This document shows, piece by piece, positions 12,613 through 20,389 of a stretch of 23,674 nt of DNA. The stretch covers positions 1 through 23,674 of the forward strand of contig JAVBOR010000068.1 in NCBI GenBank assembly GCA_031550325.1, given 5' to 3'. The stretch's first letter is position 1. Each line of letters begins with the position of its first letter. A program made the position numbers and the translations under genes. The notes beneath the pieces were generated by a model that saw nothing but the letters and a program-made list of their open reading frames with translations, made no database searches and was not told the DNA's origin. Source of the stretch: JAVBTT01 sp031550325 (GTDB lineage Bacteria > Bacillota > Clostridia > Oscillospirales > UBA929).

Positions 12613-13141
12613 TCAGCAGTTCCATTTCAGCCTGGCCGGGCTGGGCTCATTCTCCACAGCCACGGCGCGCAGCGCGCCGGTATAGTCCAGGCAGATTTTC
12701 TCGGCGATTTGGCAAGTACACCTCATGGGACGCGTCCGGTCCTGCCCGGTCATAGGCCGCAGCCGCTGCCGCGTAAAAGTACAGGCCGAGCGCGTGCGTC
12801 GGAACGTGCACCGCCGCCCCCTGTCCGATCGCCCTTGCCGCCACTTGCGCGGTGGGGCTTTCGCCGAACTCGCGGGCGGCGGCGTGGCACTGATTCAGAA
12901 TGATCTCCCTGACAACGGTAAACTTCACCCTGCCGTCCAGATAGGCGCGGGCGGCGGCGATCGCGTTTCGCGGCCGGCAGTCTTCGGGACAGAGCCGCTC
13001 AAAGACCGGCAGAACACTATTCTCGGCATAATCAAGGCACCACTTGCGTATGGTTTCCTTGCTCTGTGTATCGATTAGAGCTTTCAGCGCGATTGTGCAC
13101 GGCGCGTTGACGTCGCCGAGCGTTTTTCGCAGCTTTCCCAT
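12613..13141 (-). pseudogene. Imm-5-like putative immunity protein (paralogue 2), single-base frameshift near the 3' end
   Basis: From ATG at 13141 (MGKLRKTLGDVNAPC) the frame runs through IDTQSKETIRKWCLDYAEN, ENSVLPVFERL, CRPRNAIAAARAYLDG, AAREFGE and ARAIGQGAAVHVPTHALGLY to DASHEVYL. It then drifts into an unrelated tail. One base over, the sequence continues QIAEKICLDYTGALRAVAVE and ends NEPSPARLKWNC with a stop at 12613, which is the expected family C-terminus. The interval is 529 bases, one more than a multiple of three, so a single extra base around 12711-12716 explains it. It may be a true lesion or a sequencing/assembly error. The start lies 25 nt after the DUF2130 stop and an alternative ATG is at 13159, so the two genes are probably cotranscribed. 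Confidence 0.8.
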
Positions 13142-13166
13142 AGCTCTCGCAGCCTCCATTCTGCCC

Positions 13167-14429
13167 TCAGCCTGTTTCGTCGCCGCCCTCCATGGCGGGC
13201 AGGGCAATAATCTCCTGCCCCGCGATGCCCTGCAGGTCGCCGCTCATCCCGTAAAGACTGCCCGTCACCTTTTGGAGGATCTTCTCCTGCGCCGCCCAGC
13301 GCTTCTGGGTCTGCTTCTTTTCGGTGTCAAGCTGCTTTGCCATTTCGTCGTAGGACTCGATGATGTACTTAATCCTCCTGCTGAACTCCCCGCCCGTTAG
13401 GTACTGATACATCATCTCGGTTTTGACGTCCTTGCCCTCTGCGTTACGGTTTGCGATAGACACCCTGACGCAGACCTCGCGCAGGAGCGTGGCGAGCATG
13501 ACCACATAACGGGGCTTGACAAGCCAGACGTTTTCAGCCAGCTGCTTGTAGTCGTCGCCTCCACCATCGGTCGGGTTAAAAACAATCACACCCTGGGAGG
13601 CCTTCTCAGCCGCAAGCTCATCCTTGAGCTTTCCGAGCCAGCCAGCCTGATAGGTCTTGGCGTTTTTACACTCCCACAAGATCAAACCGCAGTTTGAATA
13701 GAACTGCTCATGGACGACCTGCCGGATGTCCGAGCCGCGCTCGCCCTTCTTGACCTCTTCGATGGTGTCAAACGGAAAGCTGCCGCGAAGGCTCTGCTCC
13801 ACGTCCAGCTCGAGAATCTCGCCCTGAAGCTGCTGTGAGCCCTGCTCGGCCACCTGCTTGGCGGTGGTGAGCTGCTCGCGCAGCTTGCCGATGGTCTCCT
13901 CCTGCTCGCGGATCTTGGTGTTGAAATCCTCCGAGGCCCTTTGAACGGCTTCCTCGCGGATGAGTTTTTCTTTGCCGAGAAGCTCCTTCCGGGCGGCCAG
14001 CTCGGCCTCTTCCCGCGCCTTATTCGCCTGGCTCAGCTCTTCAAGCAGGGTCTTCAGCTGCTCGCGCAGCTGCTTTTCGTTCTCTCTGGAGCTCTCGGCC
14101 TGTCCGCGAAGCTTTTCAGTTTCGAGCTGTGTTGTTTGCTTTGCCCGCTCAAGCTCCAGCTCGACCGTTTGCCTGGCTTTCTCCAGCTCGAGCTTGGCGT
14201 TTTGGCGCTCACGCGCCAGCAGAAGCCCCGACGCCTGCTGCGCCTCGGCCACGGCGTTTTGGACGGCATCCTTCATCTTCGTCTCGGCAATGACGTCGTA
14301 CTCGCGGCGCAGCGCTTCCGACTGCTCGGTCTTGGCCCTGAGCAGCTCATCGTTGATCTGATGCTGGATGGCGTCCGATATTTCAAATGCTTTTTTGCAG
14401 TGCGGACAAACAACAGCAGTTGCGCTCAT
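13167..14429 (-). CDS. DUF2130 domain protein: zinc-finger, coiled coil and PD-(D/E)XK-like nuclease fold
   Basis: The 420-residue protein opens with a short CPHCKKAF zinc-knuckle-like motif (residues 8-15), then a long Gln/Glu/Lys-rich coiled coil (about 40-205). The DUF2130 core begins LELDVEQSLRGSFPFDTIEE at about 206. RGSDIRQVV (near 235) and GLILWECKNAKTYQAGW (about 250) supply the Asp and Glu-x-Lys expected of a restriction-endonuclease-like fold, and WLGKLKDELAAEKASQGVIV follows. The fold suggests DNA binding or cleavage, but the family has no firmly established role. An AGAGGTG site precedes the ATG at 14429, and a good promoter lies 100 nt upstream. The broken Imm-5-like gene follows after a short gap. 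Confidence 0.88.
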   Translation of the reverse strand: MSATAVVCPHCKKAFEISDAIQHQINDELLRAKTEQSEALRREYDVIAETKMKDAVQNAVAEAQQASGLLLARERQNAKLELEKARQTVELELERAKQTTQLETEKLRGQAESSRENEKQLREQLKTLLEELSQANKAREEAELAARKELLGKEKLIREEAVQRASEDFNTKIREQEETIGKLREQLTTAKQVAEQGSQQLQGEILELDVEQSLRGSFPFDTIEEVKKGERGSDIRQVVHEQFYSNCGLILWECKNAKTYQAGWLGKLKDELAAEKASQGVIVFNPTDGGGDDYKQLAENVWLVKPRYVVMLATLLREVCVRVSIANRNAEGKDVKTEMMYQYLTGGEFSRRIKYIIESYDEMAKQLDTEKKQTQKRWAAQEKILQKVTGSLYGMSGDLQGIAGQEIIALPAMEGGDETG

Positions 14430-14528
14430 GTTTTCACCTCTGTATGTGTATGGGAGCTCCGTTCAGGGCTCCGCGGATATCTCCGGTGCTGCCGGCGGTT
14501 TTGCATAAGCTGCCCGTCGATACTCAGA

Positions 14529-14557
14529 ATTGTACCAGAAAAAAAGGCCTTATTCAA
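14529..14557 (-). promoter_or_regulatory. Promoter for the DUF2130 / Imm-5-like 2 transcription unit
   Basis: On the minus strand TTGAAT (14557-14552) and TACAAT (14534-14529) are 17 bp apart, with TG one base ahead of the -10 (TGGTACAAT). The transcript leader would be about 90 nt. The spacer contains a run of seven T that may also serve as the tail of transcription coming from the zinc-ribbon gene. Confidence 0.6.
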
Positions 14558-14595
14558 TGACAAAGCGTTCCGCCACGGCAACCAGTCCATGTCCG

Positions 14596-14889
14596 CTAAA
14601 CCTTTTTCTTGTTGAATGCCGACGGAACCAGCCTGTACGCCTCTTTTCTGTCCATATGCGTGATGTACCGGGTCGCGATGCGCGCGCCGCAATTCGGGCA
14701 GAACAACGCCCCGTGGTAAAGCGAGAAATCGATGGTGCCTTCGATGATCCGCTCATTGTACATCTTGACAAAATTGCTTTCGCCGACCTTTTGGTATCGG
14801 GCGATGAAGTGCTTGCAGTAGGCGCAGTTGACCTCCAAAATATGGCTGCCCCGGACCTTTTTGCAGTTGGGATTGCGAAACAGTTCCAT
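14596..14889 (-). CDS. Small zinc-ribbon protein, unknown function
   Basis: The 97-residue protein has two CxxC knuckles: VNCAYCKHFIARYQ (about residues 26-39) and LFCPNCGARIATRY (about 67-80). Their spacing of about 45 residues suits a single zinc-ribbon with an inserted helical segment (QKVGESNFVKMYNERIIEG). The tail is basic (FNKKKV). A GGAGGGAG site lies directly ahead of ATG 14889, and a possible extended -10 (TGGTATGAT on the minus strand, 15037-15029) is the only promoter hint. I do not recognise a named family. Nucleic-acid or protein binding is possible but unsupported. Confidence 0.75.
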   Translation of the reverse strand: MELFRNPNCKKVRGSHILEVNCAYCKHFIARYQKVGESNFVKMYNERIIEGTIDFSLYHGALFCPNCGARIATRYITHMDRKEAYRLVPSAFNKKKV

Positions 14890-15297
14890 CGTTCTCCCTC
14901 CGTCGCGGGCAGGGCGGCGCTGCCAAAAACCGCCGTCCGCGTCCTTTATTGGATTCACGCCGGGAAAGCGTTTCATTTCTATCGCCGCCGGGAAACTTTT
15001 CGCGGTTGCCGCAATGATGTGCGGCTTCATCATACCACATCCGCGCATCCGGTGCATAGGCCCGCGCCCCTAAAAACCGTAAAGACCGAGGACGCGGACG
15101 GCACGGCGCAGCTTCCTGCCCGTCCCACCGGGCAAAACTCAGGGTGAAAATCACCCTGAAAACGCTTGAGCTGCCGCGGCTCCCCTGTCCACAGGAGTCA
15201 CCGGCGCGCATTGAAGAAATGTAACGATTCAGACGATGTAATAATAGATGTATGCGCTGCGCGCGATTTCAGCTGCAAAGAAGAGGTGACCGTTTGA
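14890..15297. other. Divergent intergenic region with an isolated palindrome and a worn repeat piece
   Basis: No gene is supported in these 408 bases between the zinc-ribbon gene (minus) and hscC (plus). TCAGGGTGA (15139-15147) and TCACCCTGA (15151-15159) form a perfect 9-bp hairpin with loop AAA and no T run. CTCC(C)CTGT and ACAGGAG (about 15180-15198) form a second, imperfect inverted repeat. GGATTCACGCCGGGAAAG (14951-14968) is a decayed half of the GGATTCA hairpin repeat. TTGAAG (15211) and TAATAA (15239) are too far apart for a convincing hscC promoter, and no CIRCE heat-shock operator is visible. Confidence 0.55.
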
Positions 15298-16995
15298 ATG
15301 GTTGTGGGCATTGACCTGGGAACGACCAACAGCCTTGTGGCCTACTGGGACGGCCAACAGCCGCGGATCATTCCCTCGGCGTTCGGCCAGAATGTGACGC
15401 CCTCTGCGGTGGGCGTGGACGACAGCGGAGAGCTGCTCATCGGCGCGATTGCCAGGGAGCGGATGGTCACGCATCCTTCGTTGACCACCGCGGCGTTTAA
15501 GCGATTTATGGGAACGGCCATGACGGTGGAGCTCGGCCGGCACACGATGACGCCGGTAGAGCTGTCGGCGCTTGTGCTCAAGTCGCTCAAGGCCGACGCC
15601 GAGCATGAGCTTGGGCAGCCGGTTGACGAGGCGGTCATCAGCGTGCCCGCTTATTTTAACGACAGCCAGCGCAAGGCCACGCTCCAGGCGGCCAAGCTGG
15701 CCGGCCTCGACGTGCTGCGGCTCATCAGCGAGCCGACCGCGGCTGCCCTTTTTCACGGGCTCCATCAGCAGGAGGACGAGACCTGCTTTTTGGTGCTGGA
15801 TCTTGGAGGCGGCACGTTTGACGTGTCGGTTCTGGAGCTGTTTGAGGGCGTTATGGAGGTGCGCGCGGTCGCCGGGGACAACAGCCTGGGCGGCGACGAC
15901 TTTACCGCACTGCTGGCCGAGATGTTCCGAAAAAAGACCGGCCTGCCTGAGAGCGACCTTGAGCCCGGCCTTTCAGCGGTCATCCGCCGGCAGGCCGAGC
16001 AGGCCAAATGCGCGCTGAGCCAGTCCGACAGCGCCGAGATGACCGTCATCCGGGAGCAGCAGCCTCTGTCACTGTGCGTGACACGCACAGATTTCGAGGC
16101 CGTCTGCAAGCCTCTTTTGCAGCGAATCCGTGCGCCGATCGAGCGCGCGCTCAGCGATACGCGGCTGCGCCCGCAGGATTTTGACGCCATAGTGCTCATC
16201 GGCGGCAGTACGCGCATGCCTGCCATCCGGTCCATGGCGGCGCGCATGTTCGGCCGCCTGCCCAACTGCGACAATGACCCCGACGAGACGGTGGCCAAGG
16301 GCGCGGCTATACAGGCAGCCCTGCTGGCCCGCGACGCCGCTCTGGAGGAATTTGTGCTGACCGACGTCTGCCCGTACTCTCTGGGGACGGGCGTCATGGT
16401 CGACCTGTCCGGCGGGACGCGGGAATACGGGATCTTTCACCCGATGATCGAGCGCAACACGGCCATCCCGGTCAGCAAGGTCGCCAGCTTTATGACCGTT
16501 GCCCGGAATCAGGAAAAGCTGTACTTCGGGGTGTATCAGGGGGAGAGCCGCAAGGTGCAGAACAATGTGAAGATCGGCGAGATCGAGGTCGACGTCCCGC
16601 CCGGCGAGCCGGGTGCACAGAGCGTTGACCTGCGTTTTACCTATGACGTCAACGGCATCCTGGAGGTCGAGGCGCTCGCGCTGTCCACAGGCGACCAGAA
16701 GAGGGTGGTCATTCAGAACAGCGCGGGCTGGCTGACGCAAGAGGAGATCGAAGAAAAGCTCGAGGCGATCCGGAACCTCAAAATCCACCCGCGCGACCGC
16801 GCCGAGAACAGGCTTCTGCTGGCGCGGGGGGAACGGCTTTTTGAGGAGTCGATCGGCGGGCGGCGCAGGGAGGTAGAGCGGCTCATAGAGCGCCTGATCA
16901 ATCTGCTGGCCACGCAGGACGAGGAGAAGATCAAGCGCGGCGTTGTGGACTTCAAGTCGGCGTTTGACCGGCTGGAACAAAGGCTGGACTACTGA
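15298..16995 (+). CDS. hscC: HscC-type Hsp70 chaperone
   Basis: The 565-residue Hsp70 is shorter than DnaK (about 610-640) and close to E. coli HscC (556). The ATPase signatures are intact: VVGIDLGTTNSLVAYW (2-17), VISVPAYFNDSQRKAT (about 113-128), LDLGGGTFDVSVLE (about 167-180) and IVLIGGSTRMPAIR (about 298-311). The phrases LILTD-like FVLTDVCPYSLGTGVMV and FHPMIERNTAIPVSKV, and the short C-terminal helical lid, resemble HscC more than DnaK. HscC is a specialised Hsp70 working with J-proteins of the DjlB/DjlC type, and here a gene of that type overlaps its stop by one base. The start at 15298 has GAGGTGA 10 nt ahead. No grpE or standard dnaJ is nearby. Confidence 0.93.
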   Translation: MVVGIDLGTTNSLVAYWDGQQPRIIPSAFGQNVTPSAVGVDDSGELLIGAIARERMVTHPSLTTAAFKRFMGTAMTVELGRHTMTPVELSALVLKSLKADAEHELGQPVDEAVISVPAYFNDSQRKATLQAAKLAGLDVLRLISEPTAAALFHGLHQQEDETCFLVLDLGGGTFDVSVLELFEGVMEVRAVAGDNSLGGDDFTALLAEMFRKKTGLPESDLEPGLSAVIRRQAEQAKCALSQSDSAEMTVIREQQPLSLCVTRTDFEAVCKPLLQRIRAPIERALSDTRLRPQDFDAIVLIGGSTRMPAIRSMAARMFGRLPNCDNDPDETVAKGAAIQAALLARDAALEEFVLTDVCPYSLGTGVMVDLSGGTREYGIFHPMIERNTAIPVSKVASFMTVARNQEKLYFGVYQGESRKVQNNVKIGEIEVDVPPGEPGAQSVDLRFTYDVNGILEVEALALSTGDQKRVVIQNSAGWLTQEEIEEKLEAIRNLKIHPRDRAENRLLLARGERLFEESIGGRRREVERLIERLINLLATQDEEKIKRGVVDFKSAFDRLEQRLDY

Positions 16996-18125
16996 TGCAT
17001 ATCTGGGACATTTTGGGCATTGCGCCCACGCGGGAGCCGACGGCCATCCGAAAAGCGTACGCGCGCGCGCTGAAGCTGAAAAGGCCGGAGGATGATGCGC
17101 AGGCCTTTCAGGCGCTGCGTAGTGCGTACGAGGAAGCGCTGGCCAATGCGCTAAACCACGATTTGACAGGCTCAGCGGCCCAATCGGAGCGGGAGAGCGA
17201 AGCGTTTGAGCCCGCGTGCCCCGAACCCATCCGGTCGGCGGGCGCCGAAATTGAAGAGCTGGCAATGGGCTTTTTTCACCGCGTGGACGGGGCGCGTTGG
17301 GAGCGCCTGCTCGCGCGCGAACTGGAGTGGTCGCTGGACGAAAAGGCGGTCATAGGGCAGCGCCTGCTGGCGCTCGTTTGTGAAAACGGGTATCTGCCTT
17401 ACGAAGTCTGGCGGAGCCTCGACCGGGTTTTCTCGTGGAGTGAGACCGGAGACAGGTTCAACAGCGAGTACAGCCAGGGTCTTGTCCGGCGGGTAAACGT
17501 CAATATGCTGATCGCGTGGATGATCGACTACACCCAGTTTTCGCCGGCTGACGGCTTTGACCATGACGAGCTTTTGAAGTGCCTTTACCAGGCGCTGAAC
17601 GCTTTTTTTGAGACGCGCATGGACGACATGAACCGCTTTTTGGCCAAAGCGCTTGCGCTTGGACCCTGTGAGCCCAACACGCTTCGTCTGGCGGCCGTCA
17701 TGACGCTGAAGAGCGGCCAGGCGGCCAGGGCTGCGGAACTCGCCGACCGCTACAGGGCGGTCTCGCCGGATGACCGGCAGGCATACATGCTCAAAGGCCG
17801 CGCGCTGGAGCGGCTGAACACGGAGGATGCGCTGCTGGTGTTCAGCATGCATGAACATACGGACTCCCTGCGCGCCGCCGGACGCTGCGCGCTTTTACTC
17901 GGGGATATGCAGCGCGCCAAACGCTGCCTGAGCCCACTGCTTGAGCGGGACAGCAGCGACATTGTCGCGCAGTGCGGGCTTGCGTACGCTTCGCCGCACG
18001 GGTTTTCCCGCCGCCGACACATCCTTTTCCGGCTGCTGAGACGCTGGCGCGAGGTGGTCGGCGAAGCCGTCATTTTGCTGTGCGCGCTGGCGTTGGCGCT
18101 GATCTTCTTCTTTTGGATCGGCTGA
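16995..18125 (+). CDS. Membrane-anchored J-domain-like co-chaperone (DjlB/DjlC type)
   Basis: The 376-residue protein begins with a J-like domain, IWDILGIAPTREPTAIRKAY then LKLKRPEDDAQAFQALRSAY (residues 3-48), as in E. coli DjlB/DjlC. The canonical His-Pro-Asp is replaced by Arg-Pro-Glu, which may alter coupling to Hsp70 ATPase. The middle (about 190-330) is helical and TPR-like (SGQAARAAELADRYRAVSPD, AYMLKGRALERL). One C-terminal membrane helix (AVILLCALALALIFFFWIG) ends the protein, so the J-like domain faces the cytoplasm as a tail-anchored protein. The start codon overlaps the hscC stop (TGATG), implying translational coupling with its likely partner. The DUF1266 gene follows after 23 nt. 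Confidence 0.82.
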   Translation: MHIWDILGIAPTREPTAIRKAYARALKLKRPEDDAQAFQALRSAYEEALANALNHDLTGSAAQSERESEAFEPACPEPIRSAGAEIEELAMGFFHRVDGARWERLLARELEWSLDEKAVIGQRLLALVCENGYLPYEVWRSLDRVFSWSETGDRFNSEYSQGLVRRVNVNMLIAWMIDYTQFSPADGFDHDELLKCLYQALNAFFETRMDDMNRFLAKALALGPCEPNTLRLAAVMTLKSGQAARAAELADRYRAVSPDDRQAYMLKGRALERLNTEDALLVFSMHEHTDSLRAAGRCALLLGDMQRAKRCLSPLLERDSSDIVAQCGLAYASPHGFSRRRHILFRLLRRWREVVGEAVILLCALALALIFFFWIG

Positions 18126-18148
18126 GCGGGCGCGGGAAGGGAGGCCAT

Positions 18149-18790
18149 ATGGCCACAGATGACCGGTTCTATTGGGCTTTCGCGCTGTCGGCCATGCTTT
18201 TTGAGCCGAAGCGGCACAGCCCGTACCATATATATGGCTACAAACGGCGGTTTGGGCGCGCGCCCGAGGCCGCGCGGATGCTGGAAACGGAATACAGCAT
18301 CCGGCCGGACGCCAAGGCCGTCCGGCTCCAGCTGGAGAGCATTGTTCAGCACCCCTGCATCGACCGGTACTGGAGCCTGCTGGTCGCGCTGGAGCTCATG
18401 CCCGAAAGCCAGCGCGGCGCATATTGCGATCATTTTCCCGAAGACTCCTATCTGCGCCGCCAGGCGAGATTTGTGCTGAAATATCTGGGAGAGTTTGGCG
18501 CACAGGGCATTTTTGCCTGGCCGGCGGCGAACGCCGTGTACGCCATCCGGCACTGTATCCTGTTGGGATACATCGGCAAGGAGGACGGCATAGACATGAT
18601 GCTGCGCATCGCGCGCCAGGTTCAGCTATCCTATTCGGGCTGGCCGGACTACGCGGCGGCCGTGGTCATAGGCGAGCAGTTTTACGCGCTCTACCTGGAG
18701 GACGCGTATACAAGCCGCCTGCGCACAAGCGCCGCGGACTTTTTGCAGAGAGGCGCCGCCCAGGTGCTCCCCTGGACGATAACCTTGTAA
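18149..18790 (+). CDS. DUF1266-type protein of the HscC locus
   Basis: The 213-residue soluble protein opens with FYWAFALSAMLFEPKRHSPY and has the DUF1266-like C-terminal block FAWPAANAVYAIRHCILLGY, IGKEDGIDMMLRIARQVQLS and GWPDYAAAVVIGEQFYA, which parallels AWDxxRxxxLxRWGYLAGYxSEEE and the LGRxFW ending of that family. In E. coli two DUF1266 proteins (YbeR, YbeU) are encoded beside djlB, djlC and hscC, so the co-location here supports a functional link with the Hsp70 system, perhaps as a dedicated client or adaptor (inference). ATG at 18149 was chosen for AAGGGAGG upstream. The stop codon lies inside a hairpin (18783-18814). Confidence 0.75.
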   Translation: MATDDRFYWAFALSAMLFEPKRHSPYHIYGYKRRFGRAPEAARMLETEYSIRPDAKAVRLQLESIVQHPCIDRYWSLLVALELMPESQRGAYCDHFPEDSYLRRQARFVLKYLGEFGAQGIFAWPAANAVYAIRHCILLGYIGKEDGIDMMLRIARQVQLSYSGWPDYAAAVVIGEQFYALYLEDAYTSRLRTSAADFLQRGAAQVLPWTITL

Positions 18791-18814
18791 AAGAACCAAG
18801 GTTCTATTACAAGG
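18783..18814. terminator. Hairpin overlapping the DUF1266 stop codon
   Basis: CCTTGTAAAAGAACC (18783-18797) pairs with GGTTCTATTACAAGG (18800-18814) with one mismatch. The TAA stop (18788-18790) is within the left arm. CGAGGG follows, as beside the other constant hairpins. It probably terminates the hscC operon, though without a T run. Confidence 0.6.
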
Positions 18815-18862
18815 CGAGGGTTTGAATCGTGTCTTTGCGAAGACGCGGGGGAGGGCTCGTTT

Positions 18863-18889
18863 TGTCAAAGAACCGCAAGCTCTTTGACA
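18863..18889. repeat. Constant hairpin module GTCAAAGA/TCTTTGAC at the amidohydrolase 3' end
   Basis: TGTCAAAGA (18863-18871) and TCTTTGACA (18881-18889) match the modules at 6064-6090 and 23473-23499. The amidohydrolase stop codon (18865-18867) lies inside it, so its last eight residues (AVKELAVL) are encoded by the repeat. A GTGTCTT/AAGACGC hairpin (about 18829-18846) completes this short mosaic block. Confidence 0.75.
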
Positions 18890-20100
18890 GCCTTTGAGGG
18901 CTGTCCGCCGTAGAGCTTTTCGGCATTGCCCGCGAGAATATCCTCGGCAATAACCTTGGCGTCGGAAATGCCCAGACGGCCCTCTTCGACCATGGCGGAG
19001 AGCGCGCGCGCCAGCGTGTGACGCACGGCCAGCAGCGCCCCGTAGCTTTCTTCGGACGTTTGGGTGTCGCAGCCCCAGCAGATGCGGTCGGACAGACAGA
19101 CGTCCACGAGCGACTCCAGCATCCTTTTTGCCGCCCCGGTGGAGATTAGCGGAAGCTGGCACAGGTCGGGGAAGACGTTTGAGTAGTTGTGCGCCAGCCC
19201 GCAGACGTCGTCCAAAAACGGATAGCCGCCGTGGAAAAGCACAAAGGTGGTGTCGGGGTTTTTGTCGATGACCTCGTGCAGCTGCATGGCGCCCGTGCGG
19301 CGGAACTTGCCCAGACCCGTGTGATTTTGAAAAGGAAGCTTCAGCTCGGCTGCCACGCGACAGATCGCGAAGAAGACATAGTCCTGAAACGCCTTGATGT
19401 CCGCGGAGGTCCGGTCGGCGCGAAACGCGCGCTGCGCCGCCTCCTTTGACGTTTCGGTAAAGTCCAGCCCGCGGTCATAGGCCAGCGCGGACTTCAGCGC
19501 GACGCAGCCGGACGTCTTCTTTTGGACAATGACGGTGCGCACGCGGTCGCAGTACAGATCTATGTCGCCGACCTGTCTGCCCGTCGGCGCATGGTTTCCA
19601 TTGTGGTCGGCGGCGTCTTCGGCGTAGCCGAAGAAAAAGGGATTGACGCGCAGCGTGGGCGCGAACAACTCGGGGTGACCGCAGTCCGAGCCCGGTTCCC
19701 AATGGGCGTCCAGGACAACGCGGTCATAGCGGCAATCCTCACAGAGCAGTCTGAGATGGCGGCCCGGCTTTGCGTGGGCGACGCGCACGGCCTCGTCGGC
19801 CTGTTCCCAGGTATCGGCGGTCAGCTCATCCAAGCCGTACAGCGCTTTAAGCGCGCGTTCAAGCCAAAAAAAGTGCGCCGTGTGTCGTACGCGCGCCAGG
19901 TAGGCTTCACGGGCGCCCAGGTCGTCGAGCGTGCCGCCGAGAGTCCGTACATAGCTGTTGTTGAGCAGCGTTTGAAGAGAAAAATCGTCGAAGGACGAGT
20001 CCGGCATATGGTGCGAGTGGGTGTTGACGGCGCGCAGCGCAGACATATGCGCAGTCAGTTCAGCCAGAATCGATCGGGCGCGTAAATCAATAAACGGCAT
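18865..20100 (-). CDS. Metal-dependent amidohydrolase (amidohydrolase_2 / uronate isomerase-like)
   Basis: The 411-residue TIM-barrel hydrolase has an N-terminal metal site HSH in LRAVNTHSHHMPDSSF (residues 22-37). Later barrel His residues appear in PFQNHTGLGKFRR and TTFVLFHGGYPFLDD, and the closing Asp in RICWGCDTQTSEESYGA. This order fits amidohydrolase_2 proteins, and the length and N-terminal style also recall glucuronate isomerase relatives. The substrate cannot be told. ATG 20100 was chosen for AAGGAG 8 nt ahead; the longer open frame upstream is non-coding. The C-terminus runs into a repeat hairpin. It is alone on its strand between two plus-strand operons. Confidence 0.85.
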   Translation of the reverse strand: MPFIDLRARSILAELTAHMSALRAVNTHSHHMPDSSFDDFSLQTLLNNSYVRTLGGTLDDLGAREAYLARVRHTAHFFWLERALKALYGLDELTADTWEQADEAVRVAHAKPGRHLRLLCEDCRYDRVVLDAHWEPGSDCGHPELFAPTLRVNPFFFGYAEDAADHNGNHAPTGRQVGDIDLYCDRVRTVIVQKKTSGCVALKSALAYDRGLDFTETSKEAAQRAFRADRTSADIKAFQDYVFFAICRVAAELKLPFQNHTGLGKFRRTGAMQLHEVIDKNPDTTFVLFHGGYPFLDDVCGLAHNYSNVFPDLCQLPLISTGAAKRMLESLVDVCLSDRICWGCDTQTSEESYGALLAVRHTLARALSAMVEEGRLGISDAKVIAEDILAGNAEKLYGGQPSKAVKELAVL

Positions 20101-20329
20101 ACTATCGCTCCTTGTCAAAGCATTTACTTGTCCATAGTATGCCACGGCACGGATTTGCCGAGTGCAATAATGTGCGCGGAGCGCGCGTAAAAGACCAACA
20201 AAAGTTTGGCTGTTTTTGAAGCAACTTCTAATGGCAGCGCGGTTTGGCAAAACACGTTCGGCAAAACGAAAAAGACGAGCTGCCAAATCTCGTATTTCTT
20301 GCAGGGCAGCCTGTCCGGCCCTTGTGCTG

Positions 20330-20358
20330 TTGGCGCAAGGGCCGGGATACGATATACA
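20330..20358 (+). promoter_or_regulatory. Candidate promoter of the ylqG-ylqH pair
   Basis: TTGGCG (20330-20335) and TATACA (20353-20358) are spaced 17 bp apart, 31 nt before the ATG at 20390. An AGGGAGG ribosome binding site (20376-20382) lies between. Confidence 0.5.
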
Positions 20359-20389
20359 GGGTATACCCATGGGTCAGGGAGGCGTTTAC

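Noticed and set aside
15139..15250. CIRCE / heat-shock operator ahead of hscC
   Set aside because: The palindrome TCAGGGTGA does not match the CIRCE TTAGCACTC type, and its spacer is 3 rather than 9 bases.
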